Shown here: in pieces, positions 54,294 through 63,378 of the stretch
Position numbering within the stretch: position 1 is the first letter of the stretch
How the letters are laid out: each line of letters begins with the position of its first letter
DNA from: Pedococcus aerophilus
GTDB taxonomy: Bacteria; Actinomycetota; Actinomycetes; Actinomycetales; Dermatophilaceae
Reading direction: 5' to 3'
DNA: 64,000 nucleotides
Assembly: GCF_039532215.1 (NCBI RefSeq)
Contig: NZ_BAAARN010000004.1
Coordinates: forward strand, 160,261 to 224,260
Translations under genes and position numbers: made by a program
Notes under the pieces: model-generated
The model's input: the letters and a program-made list of their open reading frames with translations, nothing else
The model's database searches: none
Told to the model about the DNA's origin: nothing

Positions 54294-57200
54294 TCATCGG
54301 CGCAGCCGCAGCCCACGGGGCGTCGCGTGGAAGCCGGCGTTCGCCAGAGCCGACACGAGCGGGTGCTCGGAGCCGAGCAACGCGCCACCGTCGGCCTTCT
54401 CGACGGTCAGGCGTCCGAGCGCGCCCTCGCGCACCGCGAGCGCCAAGGCATCGGCAGCACCCTGGAGGCGGGCCGGGTCGTCTGTCCACGACAGCAGGGT
54501 CTTGCCTCCGCGCTCGACGTAGAGCACCAGCTCGCCGTCGACCTGGACCACCAGCGCCCCGGCCTTGCGTCCGGGTTGGTGCCCCTTGCGCCCTCCGCTA
54601 GAGCCGCCCCCGGCGGCCTTGCCGGCCTCGCTGTCGGCGGGGTCGTCCTCGTCCCGGGTGGCGCGGTCCGGCCAAGGGAGGGCTGCGCCGTACGCGTTGG
54701 CCGGGTCGGTCGCGGCGAGGACGAGCGCCGGTCCCTGCTGGGCGTCCGGATCGGTGCCCGGCTGGCGCGACGCGGCGCGGATGCGGTCGATGGCGCCGGT
54801 GGTCGAGAACTGGGCAGCACCGAGCGACTCGACGAAGTAGCCGCGGCGCACACGCCCTGACTCCTCCGCAGCCGCCAGCACGCGGTAGACCCCGGCGAAC
54901 CCGCCCGGCACGTCCTCGGCCACGACCGAGCCGCGCGTCACGACGCCATACCGGTCGAGCAGGACCTCGGCCGTCGCGTAGGCGCGGACGGTCGCATCGC
55001 TCTCGCTCTCGGGCAGCAACGACCAGCGCCCGGCGCCGGCAGGAGGTCCGGAGCGGGTGGGCAGGGACGGGCGACCCAGCCCCCGACGGCCCGAGAGGGT
55101 GCCGAGAGAGCCCTGGCGTCCCGCGTAGCGCGAGGACCGCGGACCGGACGCGCTGCGCCGGTGGGCGGTGCGACCCCCGGACAGCAGGGCCCGCAGGGGC
55201 GCGATGGTGTCGCCGCTGACCTGCCCCGACCAGACCAGCGCCCACAGGTCGGCCAGGACCTGTTCGTCGTCGGTGCTGCCCACGGCGTCGGACAGGGTGC
55301 GGAAGAAGTACGCGCCGCCGCCGGAGAGGGCCTCGACCATGACCTGCTGGCTCTCGGACAGGGCCTCGTCCGTCGGCGGGGCCATCGTGAGGTGCGCGGT
55401 GTCGGCGAGGTGCAACGAGACCCAGCCGTCGTCGCCGGGCAGCGACCCGTGGCCGCGCCAGAGCACCTCACCGCTGCTGGTGAGCTCGTCGAGGAGGGCC
55501 GCGGTGTAGCCGGCCACCCGGGTGGGCAGGACGAGGGTCTCCAAGGCGCTGGCGGGCAGGACCGCCCCGGCGAGCTGCTCGACGGCCCGGATCAGGCCGT
55601 CGCGACCGCGCAGGCCACCACCGACGCCCTGCCACTGCGGCAGGAACCGTGCGAGCTCGATCGTGTCGACCGGCTCGACCTCGGCGCGCAGGGCGGCCAG
55701 CGACCGGCGGCGCAGCATGCGCAGCACCTCGGCGTCGCAGTAGTCGAGCCCGTGGCGGCCCCCGCCGTTCTCCAGCGGGAGCAGCTCACCCTCGACCACG
55801 CGGCCCGAGGCGACGAGGCGGCGCAGCGCGTCCAGGGCCACCGCCGGACCGATGCCCCACCAGGCAGCGACCGTCGCCGCCGGGAACGGGCCGTGCGTGC
55901 GGGCGAAGCGGGCGACGAGGTCACCGAGCGGGTCGGGCACCGGCTCGAGGAAGGCCTGCGGGACACCGACGGGCAGCGAGGCGCCCAAGGCGTCACGCAG
56001 GCGCCCGGCGTCCTCGATCGCGGCCCAGCGCTCCTCGCCTGCCACCCGGACGCGGATGAGCCGCCGGGCACCTTCGAGGTCGACCAGCCAACCCCCGATG
56101 TCCTTGTGGGACAACGCTTCCTGCGATCGCCGTTGGATCTCGGGGAGGGACAACGGGCCGAGCACGCGGAGGAGGTCGGCGATGTCCTCGGCGTCGCGGC
56201 AGGCCCGCTCGGCCACGAGGCGCTGCAGCTCGTTCTCGGTGCGCGAGACCTGCTCCGGGTCGAGCAGGTCGCGCAGGGACAGGCCCTCACCGCGACCGAG
56301 CAGCTCGGCGAGCAGCGTGGGGTCGAGCGAGAGCGCAGCAGCCCGCTTCTCGGCCAGCGGGGAGTCGCCTTCGTAGAGGAACTGTGCGACGTACCCGAAC
56401 ATCAGGGACCGGGCGAACGGCGAGGGCTGGCGCGACTCGACATCGACGAGGGTCACCTCGCGCGACTCGATCGACCGCATCAGGGTCTCGAGGCCGGGCA
56501 CGTCGAACACGTCCTGGACGCACTCGCGGACCGTCTCCAGGATGATCGGGAAGGAGGCGTACTGGCTGGCGACCTCGAGCAGCTGGGCCGCGCGCTGCCG
56601 CTGCTGCCACAGGGGCTGGCGGCGGTCCGGTCGACGGCGGGGGAGCAGCAGGGCCCGTGACGCGCACTCCCGGAACCGGGCGGCGAACAGCGCGGACCCG
56701 CCGATCTCGGAGGTGACGCGGTCGTGCACCTCCTCAGGGTCGAGGCGGACCAGCTCCATCAGCTCTGCCCCCACCCCGCGGCCGTCCTCGAACTCCAAGT
56801 CGGGCAGCCGGAACACGATGCCGTCGTCGCCGTGCATCGCCTGGACGTCGACGCCGAAGCGTTCACGCATCCGGGCCGAGACGCACAGGGCCCACGGGGC
56901 GTGCACCTGGCCGCCGAAAGGGGAGTGCACCGCGACCCGCCAGTCGCCGATCTCGTCGCGGAACCGCTCGACGACGATGGTGCGGTCGTCGGGGACGTGA
57001 CCGGTGGCCTCCTTCTGCTCCTTGAGGTAGGCCAGCAGATTGTCGGTGGCCCACTCGTCGAGACCGGCAGCGGTGACGCGGGCTCGGGCCTTGGCGTCAC
57101 CGAGTCCCACGACCTCGCGGACGAACGCCCCCACCGCCCGGCCGAGCTCGGCCGGACGACCGAGCTGGTCGCCCTTCCAGAACGGCAGCTTGCCGGGCAT

Positions 57201-59093
57201 GCCGGGCGCGGGCGTCACCAGGACGCGGTCGTGGGTGATGTCCTCGATCCGCCAGGTCGAGGTGCCGAGCGTGAAGACGTCGCCGACACGGGACTCGTAG
57301 ACCATCTCCTCGTCGAGCTCGCCCACCCGGCGTCCGGCGCCCTCGGAGGAGGCGAGGAAGACGGCATACAGGCCGCGGTCGGGGATGGTGCCACCAGAGG
57401 TGACGGCGAGGCGCTGGGCACCCGGGCGTCCGCTGAGGACACCGGTGACGCGGTCCCACACGATGCGGGGGCGCAGCTCGGCGAACTCGTCGCTCGGGTA
57501 GCGCCCTGACAGCATGTCGAGGACGGACTCGAGGATCGATCGTGGCAGCGAGGCGAACGGCGTCGCACCGCGCACGACCTTCTCGAGGTCGTCGACGGTC
57601 CACTCGTCCAGGGCGCACATCGCCACGATCTGCTGGGCGAGGACGTCGACGGGGTTGGCCGGGACGCGCAGGGACTCGATGGCCCCGGCGCGCATCCGCT
57701 CGACGACGACAGCCGTCTGCACCAGGTCGCCGCGGAACTTCGGGAACAACACGCCCCTGGAGACCGCCCCGACCTGGTGACCGGCTCGTCCCACCCGCTG
57801 CAGCCCCGATGCCACCGACGGCGGGGACTCGACCTGGACGACGAGGTCGACCGCCCCCATGTCGATGCCGAGCTCGAGGCTCGAGGTCGCGACCACCGCG
57901 GGCAACCGCCCCGCCTTCAGGTCCTCCTCGATGAGCGCCCGGTGCTCCTTGCTGACCGAGCCGTGGTGGGCCCGCGCGAGGACGGCCGGGGCTCCGTTCG
58001 TCGACCCCGCCTGCGCCATCATCTGGGCGGGCGTGCGCGAGCCGGCGTGGACCCGGCGGGTCTCCGCGGCCGGCGCCGACTCTGCCGCGTCGCCGTCCGT
58101 CTCCCCGGCGGGGGTCCGGGCCGCCTCCGCCTCCGCCTGCTCTGCGGCCGCGGTCTCCAGCCGCTCCTCCCAGATCTCGTTGAGCCGACTGGTGAGCCGC
58201 TCGGCGAGGCGGCGGGAGTTGGAGAAGACCAGGGTCGAGCGGTGCGAGGCGATGAGGTCGACGATGCGTTCCTCGACGTGCGGCCAGATCGAGGCGCGGC
58301 GCTCACCCCCCGCGGCCGGGCCGGACAGGTCGTCCTCGATCACCTCACCGAGGCTCGACATGTCGGCGATGGGCACGACGACGTCGAGGTCCCACTCCTT
58401 GGTCGACGGCGGTCGGACGATCTCGACGGGCCGACCGCCGGCGAGGTAGCGGGCCACCTCCTCCACCGGCTCGACGGTGGCGGACAGGCCGATCCGCTGC
58501 GCCGGCTTCTCGAGCAGGGCGTCGAGCCGCTCTAGGCTGAGCGCGAGGTGGGCACCCCGCTTGGTGCCGGCGACGGCGTGCACCTCGTCGAGGATCACCG
58601 TCTCGACACCGGCGAGCGCCTCGCGTGCCTGCGACGTGAGGATGAGGAACAACGACTCGGGCGTGGTGATGAGCACGTCGCTGGGGGTGCGGGCGAAGGC
58701 GCGGCGCTCGTTCGCCGGCGTGTCACCCGACCGGACTGCGACGGTGATGTCGGGTTGGGGCAGGCCCAGCCGCGTCGCGGCGTGCCCGATGCCGACCAGC
58801 GGGGAGCGCAGGTTGCGCTCGACGTCGACGGCCAGCGCCTTCATGGGTGAGATGTAGAGGACCCGGCAGCGCTTGAGCTTCTCCTCCGGCGGCGGGGTGC
58901 TGGCCAGCCGGTCCAGGGCCCACAGGAACGCCGACAGCGTCTTGCCCGACCCGGTCGGCGCCACGACCAGCGCGTGCTGGCCCGAGCTGATCGCCTCCCA
59001 CGCCCCGGCCTGGGCCGTGGTCGGCGCGCTGAAGGAGCCGCGGAACCACGCTGCGGTGGCGGGCGAGAAGCGCTCGAGGACGTCGGAGACCAT
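54294..59093 (-). CDS. lhr: Lhr-type ATP-dependent helicase
   Basis: 1,599 residues, close to mycobacterial Lhr. The SF2 helicase core is at the N-terminus: HALVVAPTGSGKTLSAFLWA (Walker A) near 40-58, ILDEVHAVAGTKRGAHLALS (DEVH), LVFSNSRRLAERLTSRLNE, then VATSSLELGIDMGAVDLVVQ and QRVGRAGHQVG. Winged-helix and Lhr-specific domains and a large C-terminal domain follow; the last part holds a low-complexity insert (KAAGGGSSGGRKGHQPGRKA). A 3'-5' helicase linked to repair of DNA damage. ATG at 59093 is the first good start; the in-frame extension to 59726 is antisense to the next gene. Confidence 0.93.
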   Translation of the reverse strand: MVSDVLERFSPATAAWFRGSFSAPTTAQAGAWEAISSGQHALVVAPTGSGKTLSAFLWALDRLASTPPPEEKLKRCRVLYISPMKALAVDVERNLRSPLVGIGHAATRLGLPQPDITVAVRSGDTPANERRAFARTPSDVLITTPESLFLILTSQAREALAGVETVILDEVHAVAGTKRGAHLALSLERLDALLEKPAQRIGLSATVEPVEEVARYLAGGRPVEIVRPPSTKEWDLDVVVPIADMSSLGEVIEDDLSGPAAGGERRASIWPHVEERIVDLIASHRSTLVFSNSRRLAERLTSRLNEIWEERLETAAAEQAEAEAARTPAGETDGDAAESAPAAETRRVHAGSRTPAQMMAQAGSTNGAPAVLARAHHGSVSKEHRALIEEDLKAGRLPAVVATSSLELGIDMGAVDLVVQVESPPSVASGLQRVGRAGHQVGAVSRGVLFPKFRGDLVQTAVVVERMRAGAIESLRVPANPVDVLAQQIVAMCALDEWTVDDLEKVVRGATPFASLPRSILESVLDMLSGRYPSDEFAELRPRIVWDRVTGVLSGRPGAQRLAVTSGGTIPDRGLYAVFLASSEGAGRRVGELDEEMVYESRVGDVFTLGTSTWRIEDITHDRVLVTPAPGMPGKLPFWKGDQLGRPAELGRAVGAFVREVVGLGDAKARARVTAAGLDEWATDNLLAYLKEQKEATGHVPDDRTIVVERFRDEIGDWRVAVHSPFGGQVHAPWALCVSARMRERFGVDVQAMHGDDGIVFRLPDLEFEDGRGVGAELMELVRLDPEEVHDRVTSEIGGSALFAARFRECASRALLLPRRRPDRRQPLWQQRQRAAQLLEVASQYASFPIILETVRECVQDVFDVPGLETLMRSIESREVTLVDVESRQPSPFARSLMFGYVAQFLYEGDSPLAEKRAAALSLDPTLLAELLGRGEGLSLRDLLDPEQVSRTENELQRLVAERACRDAEDIADLLRVLGPLSLPEIQRRSQEALSHKDIGGWLVDLEGARRLIRVRVAGEERWAAIEDAGRLRDALGASLPVGVPQAFLEPVPDPLGDLVARFARTHGPFPAATVAAWWGIGPAVALDALRRLVASGRVVEGELLPLENGGGRHGLDYCDAEVLRMLRRRSLAALRAEVEPVDTIELARFLPQWQGVGGGLRGRDGLIRAVEQLAGAVLPASALETLVLPTRVAGYTAALLDELTSSGEVLWRGHGSLPGDDGWVSLHLADTAHLTMAPPTDEALSESQQVMVEALSGGGAYFFRTLSDAVGSTDDEQVLADLWALVWSGQVSGDTIAPLRALLSGGRTAHRRSASGPRSSRYAGRQGSLGTLSGRRGLGRPSLPTRSGPPAGAGRWSLLPESESDATVRAYATAEVLLDRYGVVTRGSVVAEDVPGGFAGVYRVLAAAEESGRVRRGYFVESLGAAQFSTTGAIDRIRAASRQPGTDPDAQQGPALVLAATDPANAYGAALPWPDRATRDEDDPADSEAGKAAGGGSSGGRKGHQPGRKAGALVVQVDGELVLYVERGGKTLLSWTDDPARLQGAADALALAVREGALGRLTVEKADGGALLGSEHPLVSALANAGFHATPRGLRLRR

Positions 59094-59172
59094 GGTCTGG
59101 ACAGCCTGCCACGCACCACCGACACCCGCCGCCGCGAGCGTATGGTGCGAGGAGGACGACAGGGGGAACGGC

Positions 59173-61122
59173 ATGTGGGTGGGACGGACGACGGCGACGA
59201 CGATGGCGGCTGTGCTGGGCGGTGTGGTGGCTCTGACGGTCCCCGCGGGTGGGGCTGCCGCGGCGCCCGCAACCGTCACGTCCTCAGCGGTCCCCACCCG
59301 TTCGGCGCCGGCCCAGGAGGTCTTCGCGCGGATGACGCAGGCCCAGCGCGTCGGCCAGCTGTTCATGGTCGGGACCCCGGCGACCGGGGTGACCCCGGCG
59401 GTCTCCTCGGCCATCACGACGCAGCACGTCGGGTCGGTGATCCTCACCGGTCGCAGCACGGCCGGCGTGAGCGCGACCCGTTCGGTGACGAACGCGTTGC
59501 AGGCCAAGGCCACCGCCGCAGCGACGGCCGGGGTGCCGCTCATGGTGTCGGCCGACCAGGAGGGTGGTCTGGTCCAGGTGCTCACGGGCACCGGCTTCTC
59601 GACCATCCCGACGGCGCTGACCCAGGGCAGGTCGACCCCGTCGGCCCTCAAGGCCTCGGCCACCACCTGGGGTCGCCAGCTGGCGTCAGCGGGCGTCAAC
59701 GTCAACCTCGCGCCGGTGTCCGACACCGTCCCGAGCGCGGCCTTCGCCCCGAGGAACGCCCCGATCGGGGCCTTCGACCGCGAGTTCGGCTACACGGCCT
59801 CGACCGTGGGCTCGCACGCCGCGGCCTTCGCGGGCGGGATGCGCGCTGCCGGGGTGATGGCCACGACCAAGCACTTCCCGGGGCTGGGACGGGTCACCGC
59901 CAACACCGACACCACGGCGGGGGTCAAGGACACGACGACGACGCGCACCGACCCGTACGTCACCGCCTTCCGCACCACCGTCGCAGGTGGCGCCGAGCTG
60001 CTCATGACCTCCTCGGCCATCTACACGAAGATCGACGCGAGCCGGCCGGCGGTGTTCTCGCCGACGGTGATCGGCGGGATGGTCCGGCACGACCTCGGCT
60101 TCGAGGGGGTCGTCGTCTCCGACGACCTCGGCCACGCGAAGGCTGTGGGTGCCTGGACGCTGGGCGCCCGGGCCGTGGACTTCATCGGTGCGGGAGGCGA
60201 CCTCGTGCTGACCGTCGACGCCGCGCAGGCTCCGCCCATGGTGTCGGCGGTGCTGGCGAAGGCGGCCTCGAGCCCGACCTTCCGGGCCCAGGTCGACACG
60301 GCGGCCCTGCGGGTCCTGACCGTGAAGCAGCGGATGGGGCTGCTGCGGCCGTCCGGGGCCGTGCGGGCGACCGATGTCGACGAGGACGCTGCGTCCGACG
60401 TCGTCGGGGGAGTCGCCGACGGCAGCCTGCGCCTGCTGCGCGGCGACAACCGGGGCGGCTGGAAGGCCATCACCCGGCCCGCGGCGCCGGGCTTCGCGTG
60501 GGCAAACCTCGTCATCAACGCCGGCGACCTCGACGGCGACGCCCACACCGACCTCCTGGCCCGTCGGTCCTCCGACGGCGCGCTGCTCTTCCATCCCGGC
60601 AACGGCCGCGGCGGGTACGGCGCGGGCCGGGTCATCGGCGCGGGGTGGAACGGGCTGACCGCGGTCGTCGCCCCGGGCGATGTCAGCGGTGACGGGCGCC
60701 CGGACCTCTTGGCGCGCGACCCCTCCGGCGCCCTGCGCCTCTACCGTTTCGGAGCCGGCGCCACGTTCCTGCCCGGCAAGACGGTCATCAGCTCCGGCTG
60801 GAACGGCCTGGACCTGCTCCTCCCGGCAGGGGACTTCGACCGGGACGGTCACCCCGACCTCGTGGCGCGGCTCGCCTCGAACGGCATCCTGCGCCTCTAC
60901 CGGGGTACCGGGACGGGTGGCTTCCGCTCGGGCATCCAGATCGGCTCGGGCTGGACGGGGTTCGCCGCGGTGGTCACCCCGGGCGACCTCGACGGTGACG
61001 GCCTGGTCGACGTGCTGGCCCGTCGGTCCAGCGGAGCGCTCGTCCTCTACTCAGGGACCGGGTCCGGTCTGCGGCCCGGCGTGGCCGCCGGAACGGCCAC
61101 GGGCATCACCCTCTTCGGCTGA
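59173..61122 (+). CDS. Secreted glycoside hydrolase family 3 protein with C-terminal FG-GAP repeats
   Basis: 649 residues. A signal peptide (MWVGRTTATTMAAVLGGVVA, cut after GGAAA) precedes a NagZ-like GH3 barrel at about 50-390. Its KHFPGLG motif is at about 233-239, and the catalytic aspartate is in VVVSDDL near 317. The NagZ His dyad is not conserved (KHFPGLG for KHFPGHG, and no DSH motif). From about 400 to the end run four to five FG-GAP/VCBS repeats with calcium loops such as GDLDGDAHTDLLARR and GDFDRDGHPDLVAR. It probably acts outside the cell on amino-sugar polymers. SD GGGGGA 6-11 nt upstream and TATGGT at 59141-59146 support the start. Confidence 0.88.
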   Translation: MWVGRTTATTMAAVLGGVVALTVPAGGAAAAPATVTSSAVPTRSAPAQEVFARMTQAQRVGQLFMVGTPATGVTPAVSSAITTQHVGSVILTGRSTAGVSATRSVTNALQAKATAAATAGVPLMVSADQEGGLVQVLTGTGFSTIPTALTQGRSTPSALKASATTWGRQLASAGVNVNLAPVSDTVPSAAFAPRNAPIGAFDREFGYTASTVGSHAAAFAGGMRAAGVMATTKHFPGLGRVTANTDTTAGVKDTTTTRTDPYVTAFRTTVAGGAELLMTSSAIYTKIDASRPAVFSPTVIGGMVRHDLGFEGVVVSDDLGHAKAVGAWTLGARAVDFIGAGGDLVLTVDAAQAPPMVSAVLAKAASSPTFRAQVDTAALRVLTVKQRMGLLRPSGAVRATDVDEDAASDVVGGVADGSLRLLRGDNRGGWKAITRPAAPGFAWANLVINAGDLDGDAHTDLLARRSSDGALLFHPGNGRGGYGAGRVIGAGWNGLTAVVAPGDVSGDGRPDLLARDPSGALRLYRFGAGATFLPGKTVISSGWNGLDLLLPAGDFDRDGHPDLVARLASNGILRLYRGTGTGGFRSGIQIGSGWTGFAAVVTPGDLDGDGLVDVLARRSSGALVLYSGTGSGLRPGVAAGTATGITLFG

Positions 61123-61135
61123 ACCCGGCGACGCC

Positions 61136-61141
61136 TAGACT
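61136..61141 (+). promoter_or_regulatory. Leaderless-type -10 box for the DUF3046 gene
   Basis: TAGACT, 6 nt before the GTG at 61148. Confidence 0.5.
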
Positions 61142-61147
61142 CGCGGC

Positions 61148-61369
61148 GTGCGACTGAGCAAGTTCTGGGACCTCATGAACGACGAGTTCGGCGAGGCCTA
61201 CGCCAGCTCCCTCGCCCGGCACCACGTGCTGGGCGTCCTCGGCGACCGTTCTCCCCTGCAGGCCATCGAGGACGGCGAGAGCCCGCGCACCGTCTGGGCC
61301 GCCGTCTGCGACGCCATGGACGTGCCCGAGTCACGCCGCCTCGGGGTGGAGCGGAAGCCCGCTCGGTGA
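61148..61369 (+). CDS. DUF3046 protein
   Basis: 73 residues. RLSKFWDLMNDEFGEAYASS, then ALGDRSP-like (here VLGDRSPLQAIEDG) and VWAAVCDAMDVPESRR match DUF3046, a small soluble actinobacterial family usually found near recA. No function is established. The start is GTG. Its stop overlaps the next gene as GTGA. Confidence 0.88.
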   Translation: MRLSKFWDLMNDEFGEAYASSLARHHVLGVLGDRSPLQAIEDGESPRTVWAAVCDAMDVPESRRLGVERKPAR

Positions 61370-62409
61370 CCTCGCGGGAGTGGGTGCACAGCCCCCTCGT
61401 CCTCGCGCCGATGGCCGGTGGACCCAGCACCGTCGCGCTCGCCGCCGCGGCCGCCGAGGGCGGGATGCTCCCCTTCCTCGCCGGCGCCTACCTGTCGCCC
61501 GAACGCCTCGCGTCTGACATCGCCGAGCTCCGCTCGACATCACCGCATCCCTTTGGTGTCAACGTGTTCGCCCCGTCCCCGGACCACCCCGACATGCTCG
61601 AGGACGCGAGACGGTATGCCGCGCAGCTGGCTCCGTGGGCCGCGTCCGCCGGTGTGCAGCTGGGTGAACCGCGGTACGACGACGACGGTTTCGCGGCCAA
61701 GGTCGACCTCCTGGTGGAGGCGGCCCCGGCCGTCGTGAGCTTCGCCTTCGGCTGGCCCCCGGCAGATGTGGTCGTCCGACTCCAGGAGGTCGGCACCCGC
61801 GTCTGGGCGACCGTCAACGCGCCCGACGAGGCTCAGTGGGCGGTCGAGCTCGGCGTCGACGCCGTCGTCGCCCAGGGGTGGGAGGCCGGCGGCCACCGCG
61901 GGGGACCGGTCGACACGGGGGAGACCCAGTTCCCGGTGCGCGACCTGGTGACGGCGGTGCTGGCCCGCACACCCGACCTGCCGGTGGTCGCTGCCGGAGG
62001 GGTCGTCGACGGCCACGACGCCCACGAGCTGCTCGAGCTGGGGGCGTCGTCGGTCGCCCTTGGCACCGTCTTCCTCGCCTGCCCCGAGGCAGGGACGGCG
62101 CCGGTGCACGTGCACGCCCTGACCCACCGCGACCGCACGGTCGTGACGCGGGCCTTCACGGGTCGCAGCGCCCGCGCGCTGGCCACGACGTGGACCGAAC
62201 TCTTCAGCGATGCAGCCCCCGCTGCATACCCGCACGTCCACCACGTAACGGCACCCCTGCGGGCGCACGGGAAGGCGACGGGGGAGGCCGAGCTCGTCCA
62301 CCTCTGGGCCGGGACCGGGCACCGAGCGGCCCGCCCCCTTCCGGCATCCGACCTCGCCCGGTCCCTCGCGACGCAGCTGGAGGCCGCACGCCACCCGGAA
62401 AACCAGTGA
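61366..62409 (+). CDS. Nitronate monooxygenase-type FMN enzyme
   Basis: 347 residues of the 2-nitropropane dioxygenase-like TIM-barrel family. LVLAPMAGGPSTVALAAAA is at the start, FGVNVFAPSPDHPD follows, and VAQGWEAGGHRG holds the catalytic histidine and FMN contacts. PVVAAGGVVDGHDAHELLEL and GASSVALGTVFLACPEA form the phosphate-binding end. It oxidises nitronates or similar toxic nitro compounds with O2. The start is GTG, coupled to the DUF3046 gene. Confidence 0.88.
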   Translation: MTSREWVHSPLVLAPMAGGPSTVALAAAAAEGGMLPFLAGAYLSPERLASDIAELRSTSPHPFGVNVFAPSPDHPDMLEDARRYAAQLAPWAASAGVQLGEPRYDDDGFAAKVDLLVEAAPAVVSFAFGWPPADVVVRLQEVGTRVWATVNAPDEAQWAVELGVDAVVAQGWEAGGHRGGPVDTGETQFPVRDLVTAVLARTPDLPVVAAGGVVDGHDAHELLELGASSVALGTVFLACPEAGTAPVHVHALTHRDRTVVTRAFTGRSARALATTWTELFSDAAPAAYPHVHHVTAPLRAHGKATGEAELVHLWAGTGHRAARPLPASDLARSLATQLEAARHPENQ

Positions 62410-62429
62410 GCGGTGTCGGCCCACCTCGC

Positions 62430-62435
62430 TAGGTT
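62430..62435 (+). promoter_or_regulatory. Leaderless-type -10 box for the ABC exporter operon
   Basis: TAGGTT, 7 nt before the GTG at 62443. Confidence 0.5.
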
Positions 62436-62442
62436 GGGGCGA

Positions 62443-63378
62443 GTGAGTGGTGACGACGAGATCCTGCTGCGCGCCAGCGGGCTGACCAAGACGTTCGGGG
62501 AGTTCACGGCGGTGGACGGCATCGACTTCGCCGTCCGCAAGGGGGAGTGCTTCGGCTTCCTGGGGCCGAACGGTGCCGGCAAGAGCTCGACGATGCGGAT
62601 GGTCGGCTGCGTGTCGCCCGTGACCAGCGGCGAGCTCCGGTTGTTCGACCTCGACCCGGCGACCGACGGGCCGGCGATCCGCGCGCGGCTCGGCAGCTGC
62701 CCCCAGCGCGACACCCTCGACGAGGAGCTCACCGTCCAGGAGAACCTCTGGGTCTACGGTCGCTACTTCGGGCTCTCCCGCAAGGAGGTCCGGGCGCGGG
62801 CGACGGAGCTGCTGGAGTTCGCCCAGCTCACCGAGCGCGCCGGCGACAAGGTCGAACCCCTGTCCGGTGGCATGAAGCGACGCCTCACGATCGCGCGCTC
62901 CCTGATCAACTCTCCCGAGATCCTGCTCCTCGACGAGCCGACCACCGGTCTCGACCCTCAGGCGCGACATGTGTTGTGGGACAGGCTCTTCCGGCTCAAG
63001 AGATCCGGTGTGACCCTCGTCCTCACCACCCACTACATGGACGAGGCGGAGCAGCTCTGCGACCGCCTCGTCGTCATGGACCACGGTCGGATCGTCGCCG
63101 AGGGGTCGCCGCGCCAGTTCATCGAGGAGCACGCCACGCGTGAGGTGCTCGAGCTGCGCTTCGACGCCGACGACCACCACGACCACGCCGAGCAGGTGCT
63201 CGGCATCGGTGAGCGGGTCGAGGTGCTGCCGGACCGGCTGCTGGTCTACGCCGACGACGGTGACGCCGCGGCAGCGCAGGTGCACGCGCGAGGTGTGCAG
63301 CCGTTGTCCTCGCTCGTGCGCCGGTCCACCCTCGAGGACGTATTCCTCACCCTCACCGGCCGGACGCTGGTCGACTGA
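62443..63378 (+). CDS. ABC exporter ATP-binding protein
   Basis: 311 residues. Walker A GPNGAGKSST near 45-54, Q-loop CPQRDTLDEELTVQENLWVY, signature LSGGMKRRL, Walker B LLLDEPTTGLDPQ, and the H-loop TTHYMDEAEQLCDR. A C-terminal DUF4162-like extension (VLELRFDADDHHDHAEQVLG) is typical of NodI/DrrA-type exporters. Substrate unknown. The stop overlaps the permease ATG as TGATG. Confidence 0.92.
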   Translation: MSGDDEILLRASGLTKTFGEFTAVDGIDFAVRKGECFGFLGPNGAGKSSTMRMVGCVSPVTSGELRLFDLDPATDGPAIRARLGSCPQRDTLDEELTVQENLWVYGRYFGLSRKEVRARATELLEFAQLTERAGDKVEPLSGGMKRRLTIARSLINSPEILLLDEPTTGLDPQARHVLWDRLFRLKRSGVTLVLTTHYMDEAEQLCDRLVVMDHGRIVAEGSPRQFIEEHATREVLELRFDADDHHDHAEQVLGIGERVEVLPDRLLVYADDGDAAAAQVHARGVQPLSSLVRRSTLEDVFLTLTGRTLVD

